Shown piece by piece: positions 7,025 to 8,937 of a DNA stretch of 8,937 nt. A program made the position numbers and the translations under genes. How positions within the stretch are numbered: the stretch's first letter is position 1; each line of letters starts with the position of its first letter. The notes beneath the pieces are model-generated. The model searched no databases, was not told the origin of the DNA, and saw nothing but the letters and a program-made list of their open reading frames with translations. The stretch is from Candidatus Babelota bacterium (GTDB taxonomy: Bacteria; Dependentiae; Babeliae; Babeliales; JABCYS01), in contig JABCYS010000035.1 in the NCBI GenBank assembly GCA_013290085.1, positions 1 through 8,937 on the forward strand, given 5' to 3'.

Positions 7025-7330
7025 ATGAAAAAGCAACGTATCCGTCTAACGTTAAAATCATACGATCATCAACTCTTGGATAAAGCTGTTAAACAAATAG
7101 TTTTGACGGTAAGAAGAACAGGGTCTCAAATTATGGGACCTGTTCCTCTTCCGAATAAAAGACGTTGTTTTACGGTTTTAAGATCGCCGCATGTTGATAA
7201 GAAATCGCGTGAACAATTTGCATTAACGTCTCACCGTAGAATTCTTGATATTGTTCAGCCATCTGACCAAACAATGGATGCTTTGATGAAGCTGAATATT
7301 TCATCTGGCGTCGACGTAGAAATTAAGTGA
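7025..7330 (+). CDS. rpsJ: 30S ribosomal protein S10 (NusE)
   Basis: Small-subunit head protein, and as NusE a partner of NusB and NusG in antitermination and transcription-translation coupling. With the ATG at 7025 it has 101 residues (E. coli 103). Visible motifs are [15 protein letters not shown] at the start, [15 protein letters not shown] in the loop region, and the S10 signature [12 protein letters not shown], followed by the SHRRILDI strand and a GVDVEIK end. The preceding ATG at 7022 would add one Met and is disfavoured by Shine-Dalgarno spacing. It is usually the first gene of its own S10 operon; here it follows tuf by 13 bases with no promoter or terminator seen between. Confidence 0.97.
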   Translation: MKKQRIRLTLKSYDHQLLDKAVKQIVLTVRRTGSQIMGPVPLPNKRRCFTVLRSPHVDKKSREQFALTSHRRILDIVQPSDQTMDALMKLNISSGVDVEIK

Positions 7331-7334
7331 AAGG
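7330..7334 (+). promoter_or_regulatory. Ribosome binding site that fixes the rplC start
   Basis: AAAGG starts on the last base of the rpsJ stop codon and lies 7 bases before the ATG at 7342. A GTG at 7327, overlapping the rpsJ stop, would lengthen the protein by five residues but lacks a Shine-Dalgarno and does not fit the L3 N-terminus. Confidence 0.72.
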
Positions 7335-7341
7335 TCATTCA

Positions 7342-7968
7342 ATGAACGCAGGTATTTGGGGCAAGAAAATAGGAATGACCCAGGTCTTTTCTGAAAAAAA
7401 TAAAGTAGTGCCAGTTACAGCTATTGATCTAAGTAATTGGTTTGTTACTGCTATTAAAACGCAAGAAAGAGATGGCTATGATGCTCTGCAAATAGCTTGT
7501 ACTCGTAAGCGTTATAATAACCAACAATTTTCTGCCGATTGGTTGAAAAACCAAAAAAAATATTTTGGTCATGTTAAGGAAGTTAGACAAGCAAAACCTG
7601 TTGAAGGTGTGGCTGTCGGCAATGCTCTTGACCTTTCAACAATTCTAGAAATCGGTAAGTCTGTAGATGCTTTTGGAACAACGATTGGTCGTGGGTTTCA
7701 AGGTGTTGTTAAAAGACATAGTTTTGCTGGTGGAAGAGACAGTCACGGATCTATGTTCCATAGAAGACCCGGAACGATGAGCTTTATGAGAACACGTGGT
7801 CGTGTCATCAAGGGCAAAAGACTTCCTGGACAAATGGGCAGCGAACGCCGTGTCGTGAAAAACCTAGAGATTATTAGGCTTGAACCAGAGGCAAGAGTTG
7901 TCTTAATTAAAGGCTCAGTGCCTGGCAAGGCTGGCTCATTAATCTTTTTAAAAAACATAGCAGGTTAA
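7342..7968 (+). CDS. rplC: 50S ribosomal protein L3
   Basis: One of the two assembly-initiator proteins of the large subunit; a long loop reaches the peptidyl transferase centre. With the ATG at 7342 the protein has 208 residues (E. coli 209). The N-terminus GIWGKKIGMTQVF (4-16), the core GRGFQGVVKRHSF (116-128), GRDSHGS (131-137) and IKGKRLPGQMGSERR (156-170) are all L3 features, as is the C-terminal KGSVPGKAGS (190-199). The tip of the central loop reads TMSFMRTRG (145-153), where E. coli has SIGQNQTPG, so the Gln150 methylated by PrmB in E. coli is Arg here. One base separates this gene from rplD. Confidence 0.96.
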   Translation: MNAGIWGKKIGMTQVFSEKNKVVPVTAIDLSNWFVTAIKTQERDGYDALQIACTRKRYNNQQFSADWLKNQKKYFGHVKEVRQAKPVEGVAVGNALDLSTILEIGKSVDAFGTTIGRGFQGVVKRHSFAGGRDSHGSMFHRRPGTMSFMRTRGRVIKGKRLPGQMGSERRVVKNLEIIRLEPEARVVLIKGSVPGKAGSLIFLKNIAG

Positions 7969-7969
7969 T

Positions 7970-8653
7970 ATGAGCGAAAAAATTAAAACAACCAAAACAA
8001 CAAAGCCAGCGAAAAAGAATGCAGCAAGCACAGCTGCTGGTGTTCGCGTGGTGACACCGAAAGAGTTGTCTCTTTCAGAAGATCAAAAGAGAACAATCGA
8101 CGGTAAAGATTTTGCGATAAGCGTTCGTGCATTATTGCAAAATTGGCGACAAGGAACAGTCGCTGCCAAAGGCAGATCGGATGTTTCTTTCTCAAATAAA
8201 AAGCCTTGGAGACAAAAAGGAACAGGCCGTGCACGTGCAGGATCTGCTCGATCACCACTGTGGCGTAAGGGTGGCGTTTGTCACGGACCACAACCAAGAA
8301 CGCGTACATTAAAAGTTTCAAAGTTTTTAAAACGCAATGTTATGAGTTCTTTGCTTTGGCAATATTTAGATCAGGGCAATGTTATTTGTTTATCACATGA
8401 TCTAGCACTTGATAGACCAAAAACAAATGTTGCATCCAAGTTATTGAAAGATGCTGGATTGCAAGGTAAAAAAGTGAACATCTTCGTGCAAGCGAATGAT
8501 CCACTTACTCATGCATCCTTCTCAAATATAAAAAATGTAAGACCACTCTTTTTTGATCAACCAAATGCATTTGATCTAGCAACAGCACAATCTTGGGTCG
8601 TATTAGAAAAAGATTTGAACGCCTTTAAAGAAATGGTAAGCAAATGGCTCTAA
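7970..8653 (+). CDS. rplD: 50S ribosomal protein L4
   Basis: Large-subunit assembly protein whose loop lines the peptide exit tunnel; in E. coli it also represses the S10 operon. The 227-residue product is longer than E. coli L4 (201). The excess is mostly an N-terminal tail (1-24) of Lys, Thr and Ala. The tunnel loop is intact: KKPWRQKGTGRARAGS (77-92), SPLWRKGGV (95-103), then GPQPR (106-110). Residues at the macrolide-contact end of that loop (QKGTGR) are the normal ones. A short AGG (7962-7964) lies 5 bases before the ATG, inside the end of rplC. The last 10 bases overlap rplW, which suggests translational coupling. Confidence 0.96.
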   Translation: MSEKIKTTKTTKPAKKNAASTAAGVRVVTPKELSLSEDQKRTIDGKDFAISVRALLQNWRQGTVAAKGRSDVSFSNKKPWRQKGTGRARAGSARSPLWRKGGVCHGPQPRTRTLKVSKFLKRNVMSSLLWQYLDQGNVICLSHDLALDRPKTNVASKLLKDAGLQGKKVNIFVQANDPLTHASFSNIKNVRPLFFDQPNAFDLATAQSWVVLEKDLNAFKEMVSKWL

Positions 8654-8937
8654 AATTGACAGTTTATGACATCATAAAAGGGCCAGTTCTTACAGAGAAG
8701 GCCTATAAACAATATAAGAAATTACAAAAGCTTGTGCTTGATGTTCACCCACAAGCAAATAAACCGCAAATCGCTGCGGCTATTGAAAAATTATTTGAGG
8801 TGAAGGTTAAGGAAGTTCGTGTGATGGTTCGCAAAGGTAAGACGAAAAATATTCGTGTTGCTCGAAAAACCTCACAAGATCCTCTGAGAAAGAGAGCATT
8901 TGTTACTCTAGCAGCTGGTTACTCACTCGACTTACTT
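8644..8937 (+). CDS. rplW: 50S ribosomal protein L23, 3' end cut by the window
   Basis: Large-subunit protein at the exit of the nascent-peptide tunnel and docking site for trigger factor and SRP. The first 98 codons are present without a stop. They contain YDIIKGPVLTEKAYK (8-22), the standard L23 opening, a LVLDVHPQANKPQIAAAIEK strand-helix block (30-49), LFEVKVKEVRV (50-60), and then the basic loop with KGKTKNIRVARK. L23 is usually about 95-105 residues, so little is missing. The ATG lies inside the end of rplD in another frame, with a 10-base overlap and a weak Shine-Dalgarno. I infer coupling to rplD translation. In other bacteria rplB follows. Confidence 0.95.
   Translation, partial: MALKLTVYDIIKGPVLTEKAYKQYKKLQKLVLDVHPQANKPQIAAAIEKLFEVKVKEVRVMVRKGKTKNIRVARKTSQDPLRKRAFVTLAAGYSLDLL

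Noticed and set aside
1..8937. A hidden novel system: mobile element, CRISPR array, toxin-antitoxin pair, retron or riboswitch.
   Set aside because: Nearly all bases are taken by recognised housekeeping genes. The two intergenic regions are about 260 and 244 bases and hold promoters and leaders; no arrays, terminal inverted repeats, tRNA or rRNA genes were seen.

Overview
This window is bacterial housekeeping DNA. It contains ten protein genes; two run off the window edges and the other eight are complete. Most of it is the start of a long ribosomal-protein and translation-factor operon. The base composition is moderately AT-leaning, with tight gene packing, AGGA-type ribosome binding sites and sigma-70-like promoters. 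I cannot place the organism from the sequence alone. The protein families are universal in bacteria. The gene order, with str and S10 clusters fused, rplM without rpsI, and a lone site-2 protease beside rpsL, does not match the common proteobacterial or firmicute layouts I know. A deep-branching or reduced-genome lineage such as Dependentiae (TM6) is a low-confidence guess.

Left region (1-865): the N-terminal two thirds or so of an NhaC-type Na+/H+ antiporter is read leftward and leaves the window. Between it and rplM lies a 262-base divergent control region with one good promoter on each strand. Middle (866-2593): rplM (ribosomal protein L13) is read rightward and ends at a strong hairpin. 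rseP (M50 site-2 protease, one PDZ domain) is read leftward and ends at the other side of the same hairpin, so the two genes converge on a bidirectional terminator.

Right region (2594-8937): a 244-base divergent region separates rseP from the big operon. A very good promoter (TTGAAA, 16 bases, TATAAT) drives rpsL, rpsG, fusA, tuf, rpsJ, rplC, rplD and rplW, all in one direction with gaps of 40 bases or less and no recognisable terminator. The str operon (S12, S7, EF-G, EF-Tu) therefore reads straight into the S10 operon (S10, L3, L4, L23). rplW is cut by the window end. One promoter can thus set the supply of elongation factors and of both ribosomal subunits together.

Four genes have a better start than the longest reading frame gives. 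The chosen ATGs are 2593 for rseP (minus strand), 5821 for tuf, 7025 for rpsJ and 7342 for rplC, each set by a Shine-Dalgarno at normal spacing and by family alignment. I found no mobile element, CRISPR array, tRNA, rRNA or cryptic defence-like system. The points most worth a second look are small ones: an unusual tip loop in L3 near the peptidyl transferase centre, a changed G5 motif in EF-Tu, rplM separated from rpsI, and a long rpsL leader. No previously undescribed system is visible.
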